From Streptomyces endocoffeicus (GTDB taxonomy: Bacteria; Actinomycetota; Actinomycetes; Streptomycetales; Streptomycetaceae), in the NCBI RefSeq assembly GCF_016741935.1, contig NZ_JAERRG010000010.1:124001-188000 (forward strand): a stretch of DNA of 64,000 bases. The letters run 5' to 3'. Of this stretch, positions 54,175-63,392 are shown piece by piece (positions within the stretch are counted from its first letter, which is position 1; each line of letters opens with the position of its first letter). Position numbers and translations under genes: made by a program. The notes beneath the pieces are model-generated. The model was not told the DNA's origin. It made no database searches and saw nothing but the letters and a program-made list of their open reading frames with translations.

Positions 54175-54283
54175 GCCAATGTCACGTACGTCCCGTGATA
54201 GCGGTAGGGTCGGAGGCGGTCGGGGACATCCCATTACACGTTCGCCGGCGTCCAGACCGGCACACCAACGAGGAGATCGGTTC

Positions 54284-55288
<1,005 letters not shown>

Positions 55289-55312
55289 CCGCTGTCCCGA
55301 TGAGCTAGGAAA

Positions 55313-55347
55313 CGGGGCCCGCTACGACGCCGTCGTAACGGGCCCCG
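55313..55347 (+). terminator. Hairpin between gap and pgk
   Basis: A stem CGGGGCCCG/CGGGCCCCG extended by CTACGACG/CGTCGTAA pairing lies 25 bases after gap and 25 before pgk. It may be an attenuator or processing site rather than a full stop. Confidence 0.7.
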
Positions 55348-55371
55348 ATCCATGATCAAGGAGTCATCCCT

Positions 55372-56574
55372 GTGAAGACGATTGACGATCTTCAGGTCGC
55401 CGGGCAGCGGGTCTTCGTCCGCGCCGATCTGAACGTCCCGCTCGACGGCGAGACGATCACCGACGACGGCCGGATCCGCGCCGCCGTCCCGACGATCACC
55501 AAGCTCCTGGACCGGGGCGCCAAGGTGATCGTCGCCTCGCACCTGGGCCGCCCCAAGGGCGCCCCGGACCCCCAGTACTCGCTCGCCCCGGTCGCCCGGC
55601 GGCTCGGCGAACTCCTCGGCAAGCAGGTCGCCTTCGCGACCGACACCGTGGACGACAGCGCCCGGGCCACCGTGGCGGGGCTCGGCGACGGCGAGGTCGC
55701 ACTGCTGGAGAACCTGCGTTTCAACGCCGGTGAGACCAGTAAGGACGACGCCGAGCGCGGCGCCTTCGCCGACCGGCTCGCCGCCCTCGCCGACCTCTAC
55801 GTGGGCGACGGCTTCGGCGCGGTCCACCGCAAGCACGCCTCGGTGTACGACCTCCCGGCGCGGCTGCCGCACGCCGCGGGCGATCTGATCGCCGCCGAGC
55901 TCTCGGTGCTGAAGAAGCTCACCGAGGACGTCAAGCGGCCCTACGCGGTGGTCCTCGGCGGCGCCAAGGTCTCCGACAAGCTCGGCGTGATCGACCACCT
56001 CCTGGAGAAGGCCGACCGCATCCTGATCGGCGGCGGCATGGCCTACACCTTCCTCAAGGCCCAGGGCCACGAGGTCGGCGGCTCGCTGCTGCAGGAGGGC
56101 CAGGTCCCGGCGGTCCAGGACTATCTGCGCCGGGCCGAGGAGCGCGGTGTGGAGTTCGTGCTCCCGGTCGATGTCACGGCCGCGTCCGAATTCCCGGACC
56201 TGAAGACCAAGGCCCCCGCGAACCCGCGGCTCGTCGCCGCGGACGCGATCCCGGCCGACCTCATGGGCCTGGACGTCGGCCCGGAGACCCGCAAGCTCTA
56301 CGCCTCGAAGCTGGCCGACGCGGCCACCGTCTTCTGGAACGGCCCCATGGGCGTCTTCGAGCACCCCGACTACGCCGAGGGCACCCGGGCCGTGGCCCAG
56401 GCGCTCCTGGACAGCCCGGCCTTCACCGTGGTCGGCGGCGGCGACTCCGCTGCGGCCGTGCGCATCCTGGGCTTCGACGAGAACGCTTTCGGCCACATCT
56501 CGACCGGCGGTGGAGCGAGCCTCGAATTCCTCGAGGGCAAGACGCTCCCCGGCCTCGCCGCACTGGAGGACTGA
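55372..56574 (+). CDS. pgk: Phosphoglycerate kinase
   Basis: The 400-residue product starts at GTG 55372 (MKTIDDLQVAGQRVFVRADLNVPLDG), with AAGGAG eight bases upstream. It shows RVFVRADLNVPL, ASHLGRPKG, GGAKVSDKLGVIDHLL and WNGPMGVFE, the complete PGK set, and ends with GGGDSAAAVRILG nucleotide-binding glycines. It makes ATP from 1,3-bisphosphoglycerate. tpiA follows after six bases, so the two are co-transcribed. Confidence 0.97.
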   Translation: MKTIDDLQVAGQRVFVRADLNVPLDGETITDDGRIRAAVPTITKLLDRGAKVIVASHLGRPKGAPDPQYSLAPVARRLGELLGKQVAFATDTVDDSARATVAGLGDGEVALLENLRFNAGETSKDDAERGAFADRLAALADLYVGDGFGAVHRKHASVYDLPARLPHAAGDLIAAELSVLKKLTEDVKRPYAVVLGGAKVSDKLGVIDHLLEKADRILIGGGMAYTFLKAQGHEVGGSLLQEGQVPAVQDYLRRAEERGVEFVLPVDVTAASEFPDLKTKAPANPRLVAADAIPADLMGLDVGPETRKLYASKLADAATVFWNGPMGVFEHPDYAEGTRAVAQALLDSPAFTVVGGGDSAAAVRILGFDENAFGHISTGGGASLEFLEGKTLPGLAALED

Positions 56575-56579
56575 ACACC

Positions 56580-57356
56580 GTGAGTGACCGTATGCCGCTG
56601 ATGGCGGGCAACTGGAAGATGAACCTCAACCACCTCGAGGCCATCGCCCATGTCCAGAAGCTCGCCTTCGGGCTCGCCGACAAGGACTACGAGGCCGTGG
56701 AGGTCGCGGTGCTGCCGCCCTTCACCGATCTGCGGTCCGTGCAGACCCTGGTCGACGGCGACAAGCTGAAGATCAAGTATGGCGCCCAGGACATCTCGGC
56801 GCATGACTCCGGCGCCTACACCGGCGAGATCTCCGGCCCGATGCTGGCCAAGCTCAGGTGCGCCTACGCCGTCGTCGGGCACTCGGAGCGGCGCCAGTAC
56901 CACGACGAGACCGACGAGCTGTGCAACGCCAAGGTCAAGGCGGCCTTCCGTAACGACCTCACCCCGATCCTGTGCGTCGGCGAGGGCCTCGACGTCCGTA
57001 AGGCGGGCAACCAGGTCGCGCACACCCTCGCCCAGGTGGACGGGGGCCTGAGGGACGTCCCGGCCGAGCAGGCCGAGACCATCGTGATCGCCTACGAGCC
57101 GGTCTGGGCGATCGGCACCGGCGAGGTCGCGACCCCCGAGGACGCCCAGGAGGTCTGCGGGGCCATCCGCGGCCGGCTCGCCGAGCTCTACGGCCAGGAG
57201 GTCGCCGACAAGGTCAGGATCCAGTACGGCGGCTCGGTGAAGTCCGGGAACGTCGCCGCGATCATGGCCAAGCCGGATGTGGACGGCGCCCTGATCGGCG
57301 GCGCGTCGCTGGACGCGGACGAATTCGTCAAGATCGTTCGTTTCCGCGACCAGTGA
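56580..57356 (+). CDS. tpiA: Triosephosphate isomerase
   Basis: The 258-residue product starts at GTG 56580 (MSDRMPLMAGNWKMN). Catalytic Lys13 (NWKMN), His101 (VVGHSERR) and Glu173 (YEPVWAIGTG) are present, as is the C-terminal phosphate loop IQYGGSVKSGN and LIGGASLDADEF. It interconverts dihydroxyacetone phosphate and glyceraldehyde 3-phosphate. It is followed by secG after 107 bases. Confidence 0.97.
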   Translation: MSDRMPLMAGNWKMNLNHLEAIAHVQKLAFGLADKDYEAVEVAVLPPFTDLRSVQTLVDGDKLKIKYGAQDISAHDSGAYTGEISGPMLAKLRCAYAVVGHSERRQYHDETDELCNAKVKAAFRNDLTPILCVGEGLDVRKAGNQVAHTLAQVDGGLRDVPAEQAETIVIAYEPVWAIGTGEVATPEDAQEVCGAIRGRLAELYGQEVADKVRIQYGGSVKSGNVAAIMAKPDVDGALIGGASLDADEFVKIVRFRDQ

Positions 57357-57463
57357 GTAGGCCCTAGCACGCGCGTCGTCGTACCCTGTCGGGGGTCGAG
57401 GCGGCGGAAATCGCACCGTCCGGCCCCCGACGTCCGTACAAGCCCGAGAAGGTTGGTCCAGCT

Positions 57464-57697
57464 GTGATCATGGGGTTCTCGATCGCCCTCATCATCTTCA
57501 GCCTGCTGTTGATGATGTTGGTGCTCATGCACAAGGGGAAGGGCGGCGGCCTGTCCGACATGTTCGGTGGCGGCATGCAGTCCTCGGTGGGCGGCTCCTC
57601 GGTCGCCGAGCGCAACCTGGACCGCATCACCGTGGTGGTCGGGCTGCTGTGGTTCGTCTGCATCGTCGTGCTCGGGCTGCTGATGAAGCTCGACTGA
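57464..57697 (+). CDS. secG: Preprotein translocase subunit SecG
   Basis: The 77-residue product (MIMGFSIALIIFSLLLMMLVLMHKGKGGGLSDMFGGG) has two membrane segments and the SecG MHKGKGGGLSDMFGGG loop. GTG 57464 is used with ATG 57470 as a possible alternative; GAGAAGG lies upstream. SecG supports SecYEG protein export. Its place after tpiA is conserved in actinobacteria. Confidence 0.95.
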   Translation: MIMGFSIALIIFSLLLMMLVLMHKGKGGGLSDMFGGGMQSSVGGSSVAERNLDRITVVVGLLWFVCIVVLGLLMKLD

Positions 57698-57809
57698 GGG
57701 TCCGCCGGCGGGGCCCGTCCGGGGCCCGGCTGACGCCCGATAACTGACGTACCGTCGTCAGCGGGGCCCATATGCGGCCTATGATGGCATGGCGTCCTCC
57801 GTGACGGGT

Positions 57810-57838
57810 GTAACTCCTCTCACTGGACGCGCGTTGGG
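57810..57838 (+). promoter_or_regulatory. Possible sigma-R-type promoter before the RbpA paralogue
   Basis: GTAAC, 18 bases, GTT resembles the sigma-R consensus GGAAT/C-N18-GTT with one mismatch. A second candidate -10 TAGACT lies at 57846-57851. Confidence 0.35.
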
Positions 57839-57916
57839 CCTTACGTAGACTGGGGCGCCGGGCGGCGAAGCTGACAATCGAGGCTTCGCGGCACCATCAC
57901 GCAGGGAGTTACGACC

Positions 57917-58252
57917 GTGGCAAGTGGCAACGCGATCCGTGGAAGTCGGGTCGGGGCGGGGCCGATGGGAGAAGCCGAGCGAGGCGAATCGGCGCCGCGC
58001 CTGCGCATCTCCTTCTGGTGCTCGAACGGGCATGAGACCGTGCCGAGCTTCGCCAGCGACGCGCAGATCCCTGACACGTGGGACTGCCCCCGCTGCGGCT
58101 TCCCGGCCGGCAAGGACCGGGACAACCCGCCGGACCCGCCGCGCACCGAGCCGTACAAGACGCACCTGGCGTACGTACGGGAGCGGCGCAGCGACGCCGA
58201 CGGCGAGGCGATCCTCGCCGAGGCACTCGCCAAGCTCCGGGGCGAGATCTAG
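57917..58252 (+). CDS. RbpA-family RNA polymerase-binding protein (paralogue)
   Basis: The 111-residue product starts at GTG 57917 (MASGNAIRGSRVGAGPMG). It has a zinc-binding FWCSNGHE...WDCPRCGFPAG and the C-terminal RTEPYKTHLAYVRERRSDADGEAILAEALAKLR that matches the sigma-binding region of RbpA. The N-terminal RGSRLGA tail is conserved. RbpA stabilises RNA polymerase-sigma complexes and affects rifampicin sensitivity. The classical Streptomyces rbpA has another location, as far as I recall, so this is a paralogue. The GAGTT four bases before GTG is weak. Confidence 0.85.
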   Translation: MASGNAIRGSRVGAGPMGEAERGESAPRLRISFWCSNGHETVPSFASDAQIPDTWDCPRCGFPAGKDRDNPPDPPRTEPYKTHLAYVRERRSDADGEAILAEALAKLRGEI

Positions 58253-58270
58253 ACACACAACGCGGTACGA

Positions 58271-58314
58271 CGGCCCGGCCGGGCACCTCCTTCGAGGGGT
58301 GCGCGGCCGGGCCG
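58271..58314 (+). terminator. Terminator after the RbpA paralogue
   Basis: An outer stem CGGCCCGGCCG/CGGCCGGGCCG and an inner stem GCACCTCC/AGGGGTGC with a TTCG tetraloop. It ends one base before the MFS promoter box. Confidence 0.85.
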
Positions 58315-58343
58315 TTGTCAGTGGTGCGGGCTACGGTCATGGG
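58315..58343 (+). promoter_or_regulatory. RecA-NDp (PafBC-type) promoter of the MFS gene
   Basis: TTGTCAGTGG (58315-58324), seven bases, TACGGT (58332-58337) and six bases to an in-frame GTG at 58344. It is a perfect box with a TAnnnT -10. Confidence 0.77.
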
Positions 58344-58412
58344 GTGCTGGATCACCGGGGGGAGCCGTCCCGCCGGGCGGGGGCCGGCGCATCGGGCGGA
58401 GGGGGGATCGTC

Positions 58413-59651
58413 ATGGCCGCGGTGGACGCCGGTGAGGTGGGTGCCGGGAAACCGGCGGGGCCCGCGTGGCGCGGGGGGTTCGGGCGGCTGTGGGCGGCCG
58501 CGGTCGTCTCCCGGTTCGGGGACGCGCTGCGGGGTGCGGCGCTGCCGCTGCTGGCCGTCTCGCTGACCGATTCGCCGGTGCTGGTCTCGCTGGTGACCGC
58601 CTGCGGCTTCCTGCCCTGGCTGCTGTTCGGGCTGATCGGCGGGGCGGTCGCGGACCGGGTGGACCAGCGGCGGGCGATGTGGGCGGTGGACGGCGCGCGG
58701 GCCGTCCTGATGGCGGGGTTCGCCGTCGCGGTGTGGCTGGACCGGGCCACCATCGGGCTGCTGCTCGCCCTCGCCTTCGCCCTCACCACGCTCCAGACCC
58801 TGTTCGACAACGCCGCCACGGCGCTGCTGCCGTCCGTGGTGGGGGAGCGGGCGCTGGGCCGGGCCAACGCCCGGCTGATGACCGGGCAGGAGGTCATGGG
58901 CCGGTTCGTGGGCGCCCCGCTGGTGCCGGTGCTGCTCGGCCTCGGCGCCGCGATGCCGTACGTGGCGGACGCGGTCACCTATCTCGCCGCCGCCGCGCTG
59001 GTCGCCTCACTGGGGGCGGCACCCCCCGAGCGGGCCCCGCGCCCGCCGGGCGGGTCGCTGCGGCGCGATATCGCCGAGGGCCTGGCCGTGCTGTGGCGGG
59101 ATCGCACGCTGCGGGCGCTGTGCGCCTCCACCACGCTGTGCAACATCGGCATCGGCGCGCTCATCGCCACCCTGGTACTGCACATCACCGGCTGGCTGGA
59201 CGCCGGGAACACCGGCTATGCGGCCGTGATCACCGTCTACGGGATCGGCAGCGTGACCGGGGGTCTGGTGGCCGCCCGGCTCACCGAGAAGCTGGGGCGC
59301 GCCCGTGCCCTCGTGGTGTGCGGCACCGCGCAGATCGGCGCCCTGGCCGCCCTCGGGGCGATACGGAGCCTGCCGGTCGCGGTCGCCGCCATGGGCCTCT
59401 TCGGCTTCGCGGGGATCGTCTGGAACGTCACCGAGGTGACGATGATGCAGCAGCGCAGCCCCGACGGGGCCCTCGGGCGGGTGAGCTCCGCGTTCCGCAC
59501 CCTGTCGACCGCGGGCGCCCCGCTCGGCGCGCTGCTGGGCGGGGTGATGGCCCAGGCGTGGGGACTCAACACCCCGGCGCTGGGGGCCGCCGCGCTCTTC
59601 GTCTGCGGGGTGGCGGCCCTCGTTCCGGGAATGCGGTCCGTCATCAATTAG
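58413..59651 (+). CDS. MFS transporter with a DNA-damage promoter
   Basis: The 412-residue product from ATG 58413 follows GGAGGGGGG. An in-frame GTG at 58344, six bases after the -10 box, would add 23 residues and be leaderless; both starts could be used. It has 12 membrane segments with SLTDSPVLVSLVTACGFLPWLLFGLIGGAVADRVDQRR (motif A), NARLMTGQEVMGRFVGAPL and SAFRTLSTAGAPLGALLGG, typical of drug-efflux MFS members (DHA3/enterobactin exporter-like). The substrate is unknown. Its promoter suggests expression under genotoxic stress, as for exporting DNA-damaging antibiotics. Confidence 0.88.
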   Translation: MAAVDAGEVGAGKPAGPAWRGGFGRLWAAAVVSRFGDALRGAALPLLAVSLTDSPVLVSLVTACGFLPWLLFGLIGGAVADRVDQRRAMWAVDGARAVLMAGFAVAVWLDRATIGLLLALAFALTTLQTLFDNAATALLPSVVGERALGRANARLMTGQEVMGRFVGAPLVPVLLGLGAAMPYVADAVTYLAAAALVASLGAAPPERAPRPPGGSLRRDIAEGLAVLWRDRTLRALCASTTLCNIGIGALIATLVLHITGWLDAGNTGYAAVITVYGIGSVTGGLVAARLTEKLGRARALVVCGTAQIGALAALGAIRSLPVAVAAMGLFGFAGIVWNVTEVTMMQQRSPDGALGRVSSAFRTLSTAGAPLGALLGGVMAQAWGLNTPALGAAALFVCGVAALVPGMRSVIN

Positions 59652-59693
59652 GTTGGTGGCCACGGGGGCCAGGTACCGACGAGAAGTGGGCTG

Positions 59694-61355
59694 ATGTCCG
59701 AGATGAACATGGAAGGCCGCACCAGGCTGGACCAGCTGCCGGAGTGGCACGCGCTGGCCGCACACCGCAAGGAGCTGGGCGACGCTCATCTGCGCGACCT
59801 GTTCGCGGGCGACCCGGAGCGCGGGAGCCGTCTCACCCTTCAGGTCGGCGATCTCCACGTCGACTACTCCAAGCACCTGGTGACCGACGAGACCCTGCGG
59901 CTGCTGCGCGAACTGGCGAGCGCCACCAAGGTGGCCGAGCTGCGCGACGCCATGTTCCGCGGCGAGCGGATCAACACCACCGAGGACCGCTCGGTGCTGC
60001 ACATCGCGCTGCGCGCACCGCACTCCGCGGAGATCAAGGCGGACGGGCAGGACGTCGTCGGCGAAGTGCACGCCGTGCTCGCCAAGATGGCCGTCTTCGC
60101 CGACCGCGTCAGGTCCGGCGACTGGACCGGCCACACCGGCAAGCGGATCAAGAACGTTGTCAACATCGGCATCGGCGGCTCCGATCTGGGCCCGAAGATG
60201 GCGTACGAGGCGCTGCGCTCCTACAGCGACCGCTCGATGACGTTCCGGTTCGTCTCCAATGTGGACGGCGCGGATCTGCACGAGGCGGTGCGCGACCTGG
60301 ACCCGGCCGAGACGCTGTTCATCGTCGCTTCCAAGACCTTCACCACCATCGAGACCATCACCAACGCCGTCTCCGCCCGCGACTGGCTGCTGACCGGGCT
60401 CCGGGCCGGTCAGGAGGCCGTCGCCAAGCACTTCGTGGCGGTGTCGACGAACGCCGAGAAGGTCGCCGAGTTCGGCATCGACACGGACAACATGTTCGGG
60501 TTCTGGGACTGGGTCGGCGGGCGGTACTCCTACGACTCGGCCATCGGCCTCTCCCTGATGGTCGCCATCGGCCCGGACCGCTTCCGCGAGATGCTGGCCG
60601 GTTTCCACCTGGTCGACGAGCACTTCTCCACCGCCCCGCCGGAGCGGAACGTCCCGCTGCTGATGGGCCTGCTGGGCATCTGGTACGACAACTTCCACGG
60701 CGCTCAGGCGCATGCCGTCCTGCCGTACAGCCACTATCTGTCGCGGTTCACCGACTATCTGCAGCAGCTGGACATGGAGTCCAACGGCAAGCATGTGGAC
60801 CGGGACGGCAACCGCGTCGGCTGGCAGACCGGCCCCATCGTCTGGGGCACCCCCGGCACCAACGGCCAGCACGCCTACTACCAGCTGCTCCACCAGGGCA
60901 CCAAGCTGGTCCCGGCCGATCTGATCGGCTTCGCGCGGCCGGTGAAGGACCTGCCGGCCGGGCTGGAGTCCCACCACGATCTGCTGATGGCCAACCTCTT
61001 CGCCCAGGGCCAGGCGCTGGCCTTCGGCAAGACCGCCGAGGAGGTCGCCGCCGAGGGAGTGCCCGAGGAGCTGGTGCCGCACAAGACCTTCGACGGCAAC
61101 CGCCCGACCACCACGATCCTCGCCCACGAGCTGACCCCGTCGGTGCTGGGCCAGCTGGTCGCCCTCTATGAGCACAAGGTCTTCGTCCAGGGCGCGGTGT
61201 GGAACATCGACTCCTTCGACCAGTGGGGGGTGGAGCTGGGCAAGGTGCTCGCCAAGCGCGTCGAGCCCGCCCTGACCGAGGGCGCCGAGGTGCCCGGTCT
61301 GGACGCCTCCACCGAGCACCTGGTCGCCACCTACCGCTCGCTGCGCGGCCGCTGA
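59694..61355 (+). CDS. pgi: Glucose-6-phosphate isomerase
   Basis: The 553-residue product starts MSEMNMEGRTRLDQLPEWHALAAH. VVNIGIGGSDLGPKMAYEAL, FIVASKTFTTIETITNA, GGRYSYDSAIGLSL and DQWGVELGKVLAK are the PGI signatures, and GTNGQHAYYQLLHQGT holds the catalytic region. It links glucose 6-phosphate and fructose 6-phosphate. It is convergent with pgl across a very strong hairpin. Confidence 0.97.
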   Translation: MSEMNMEGRTRLDQLPEWHALAAHRKELGDAHLRDLFAGDPERGSRLTLQVGDLHVDYSKHLVTDETLRLLRELASATKVAELRDAMFRGERINTTEDRSVLHIALRAPHSAEIKADGQDVVGEVHAVLAKMAVFADRVRSGDWTGHTGKRIKNVVNIGIGGSDLGPKMAYEALRSYSDRSMTFRFVSNVDGADLHEAVRDLDPAETLFIVASKTFTTIETITNAVSARDWLLTGLRAGQEAVAKHFVAVSTNAEKVAEFGIDTDNMFGFWDWVGGRYSYDSAIGLSLMVAIGPDRFREMLAGFHLVDEHFSTAPPERNVPLLMGLLGIWYDNFHGAQAHAVLPYSHYLSRFTDYLQQLDMESNGKHVDRDGNRVGWQTGPIVWGTPGTNGQHAYYQLLHQGTKLVPADLIGFARPVKDLPAGLESHHDLLMANLFAQGQALAFGKTAEEVAAEGVPEELVPHKTFDGNRPTTTILAHELTPSVLGQLVALYEHKVFVQGAVWNIDSFDQWGVELGKVLAKRVEPALTEGAEVPGLDASTEHLVATYRSLRGR

Positions 61356-61370
61356 AGTCCTCGGGCGCAT

Positions 61371-61419
61371 ACAGAGACGATCCCCCGGGCGCCCGAAGCG
61401 CCCGGGGGATCGTCTCTGT
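61371..61419. terminator. Bidirectional terminator between pgi and pgl
   Basis: A perfect 21-base stem from ACAGAGACGATCCCC on the left to GGGGATCGTCTCTGT on the right, with a seven-base loop. It is the longest perfect hairpin in the window. Confidence 0.93.
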
Positions 61420-61431
61420 GCGATACGAGAG

Positions 61432-62214
61432 TTACGGCGAGGCCGGGGGGTACAGTTCGCGCGGCAGCCCCGCCGCCGCGGCCCGGTCCAGCAGCCACAG
61501 CGTCCGGCGGCGGCCGCGCGCGCCCGCCGCCGGAGCCTGCAGCTCCCCGGCGCCCGACAGCGCTATCGTGACCGCCTTCGCCTTGTCCTCACCGGCCGCC
61601 AGCAGCCACACCTCCCGTGCCGCGCGGATCGCCGGCAGGGTCAGCGAGATCCGCACCGGCGGCGGCTTGGGCGCGCCGCGCACCCCGACCACCATCCGCT
61701 CGGTCTCCCGGACGGCGGGCAGCTCGGGGAAGAGCGAGGCCACATGGGTGTCCGGGCCGACGCCGAGCAGCAGCACGTCGAACGACGGCACCGCGCCGTG
61801 GTTCTCCGGCCGCGCGGCCCGGCCCAGCTCGGCCGCGTACACCTCGGCGGCCGCGTCCACATCGCCGCCGTGGGGCCCGTCGGACGCGGGCATCGCGTGC
61901 ACCCGCGCCGGGTCCAGCTCCACCGCGTCCAGCAGCGCCTCGCGGGCCTGGGTGACATTGCGGTCCGCGTGGCCGTCGGGCAGGAATCGCTCATCGCCCC
62001 ACCACAGGTCCAGCCGCGACCAGTCGACCGCGTCGCGCGCCGGGGAGGCGCCGAGCGCGGCCAGCAGGCCGTTGCCGTTGCGCCCGCCGGTCAGGACGAC
62101 CGAGGCCGAGCCACGGGCGGCCTGGGCGTCCACGATCTTCGTGATCAGCCGGGCCGCCGCGGCCTGGGCCATCAGCTCCTTGTCGCGGTGGACGACCACC
62201 TGTGGTGCGGTCAT
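61432..62214 (-). CDS. pgl: 6-phosphogluconolactonase
   Basis: The 260-residue product (MTAPQVVVHRDKELMAQAAAARL) has SVVLTGGRNGNGLLAAL, LDLWWGDERFLPDGHADRN, VLLLGVGPDTHVASLFP and RISLTLPAIRAAREVWLLAAGEDKA, a complete SugP isomerase-like Pgl. It hydrolyses 6-phosphogluconolactone. Its start overlaps the opcA stop by four bases (ATGA). It is the last visible gene of the zwf-opcA-pgl operon. Confidence 0.95.
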   Translation of the reverse strand: MTAPQVVVHRDKELMAQAAAARLITKIVDAQAARGSASVVLTGGRNGNGLLAALGASPARDAVDWSRLDLWWGDERFLPDGHADRNVTQAREALLDAVELDPARVHAMPASDGPHGGDVDAAAEVYAAELGRAARPENHGAVPSFDVLLLGVGPDTHVASLFPELPAVRETERMVVGVRGAPKPPPVRISLTLPAIRAAREVWLLAAGEDKAKAVTIALSGAGELQAPAAGARGRRRTLWLLDRAAAAGLPRELYPPASP

Positions 62215-63392
62215 TTGTCCGCCTTCCCGTCCGCCTTCTGCTCCTGGGACTTCTGCTCCTGGGACTTCTGCTCCTGGGACTTCGGGGGGTGGGGCTTGGG
62301 AACCGGCGGCTGTGCCGGTGCCTGCGGCGGGTTCTTCGGCGAGCCCGGAGCGTGCTCCGACGGCGTCTCCGGGTCCCGGGTCGGCAGCGGCGGCAGGTCC
62401 GCGCCGGGCGGCACCACCTGGGTGGCCGGGGCGGCCTTGGCGTCCCGCTCCAGCGTCCCCACGCCGCCCTTGCCCAGCTTGCTCACGCCGAACTTCACCG
62501 ACGACTCGTAGCTCTCGTCGGGGTCCAGCCGGCGCAGCTCCTCGGCGATCAGCTCCGACATCTCACGCCGCTGCAGCGCCACATGCCGGTCGGGCTGGCC
62601 CGGCATCGCCAGCTCGGCCAGCGAGCCGTTCGCCCGGTCCAGGCAGATCACGCCGTCGGCCGTCTCCAGCCGCACCGCGGTCAGCCCGGGGCCCTCCGAG
62701 ACCTGCCGGTCCACCGGCACCCCAAGACACTGGGCGAGCCACAGCGCGAGCAGCTCGCTGCTCGGGTTGTACGCCTCGCCCTCGACGACCGCGGAGGTGA
62801 TCGGGGAGTGCCGCTGGTCCAGGGCCGCGGCCAGGACGCTGCGCCACGGGGTGATCCGGGTCCACGCCAGATCGGTGTCGCCCGGGGTGTAGGTCGCGGC
62901 CCGCAGCCCCAGGGACGCCACCGGGTCCTCGGTGGCCTGGGCGTCGGTGATCCGGCGCTGGGCCAGCTTCCCGAGCAGGTCCTCGGCGGGGTGCTCGGGG
63001 GCGTCCTCCGGCCACCACACCACCACCGGGGCGTCCGGCAGCAGCAGCGGCAGGACCACCGAGTAGGCGTGGTTGGCGAGTTCGCCGTGCAGCCGCAGCA
63101 GCACCGTCTCGCCGGTGCCGGTCTCGCCGCCGACCCGCACCTCGGCGTCCATCCGGGCCATCTTGCGGTCGCGCGGCGACCGGCCCGGCCGCTTGATGAC
63201 GACCAGGGTGCGCGAGGGGTGCTCCTTGGACGCCTCGCTCGCCGCCCGCAGCGCGTCGTAGTGGTTGCCCTCGTCGGTGACGATGACGAGGGTGAGCACC
63301 ATGCCCACGGCCGGGGTGCCGGTGGCCCGGCGTGCCTGGACCAGGGCGGAGTTGATCCGGCTGGACGTGGTGTCCGTGAGATCGATGTTCAT
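62211..63392 (-). CDS. opcA: Glucose-6-phosphate dehydrogenase assembly protein OpcA
   Basis: The 393-residue product starts MNIDLTDTTSSRINSALVQARRATGTPAVGMVL and matches OpcA through VVWWPEDAPEHPAEDLLGKLAQRRITDAQ and LRAATYTPGDTDLAWTRITPWR. The family is needed for G6PDH activity in cyanobacteria and actinobacteria. The C-terminal ~80 residues are a Pro/Lys-rich tail ending in three KSQEQ repeats (15-bp DNA repeat near 62235-62280), longer than usual. The start overlaps the zwf stop. Confidence 0.95.
   Translation of the reverse strand: MNIDLTDTTSSRINSALVQARRATGTPAVGMVLTLVIVTDEGNHYDALRAASEASKEHPSRTLVVIKRPGRSPRDRKMARMDAEVRVGGETGTGETVLLRLHGELANHAYSVVLPLLLPDAPVVVWWPEDAPEHPAEDLLGKLAQRRITDAQATEDPVASLGLRAATYTPGDTDLAWTRITPWRSVLAAALDQRHSPITSAVVEGEAYNPSSELLALWLAQCLGVPVDRQVSEGPGLTAVRLETADGVICLDRANGSLAELAMPGQPDRHVALQRREMSELIAEELRRLDPDESYESSVKFGVSKLGKGGVGTLERDAKAAPATQVVPPGADLPPLPTRDPETPSEHAPGSPKNPPQAPAQPPVPKPHPPKSQEQKSQEQKSQEQKADGKADK

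Noticed and set aside
54173..54283. Extended N-terminus of gap
   Set aside because: The upstream 37 codons have no ribosome binding site and do not match GAPDH; GTG 54284 is preceded by CGAGGAG and begins with the conserved Rossmann strand.
57917..58252. The primary rbpA gene
   Set aside because: It has the family core, but its N-terminus, length and position next to secG differ from the classical Streptomyces RbpA as I remember it; called a paralogue.
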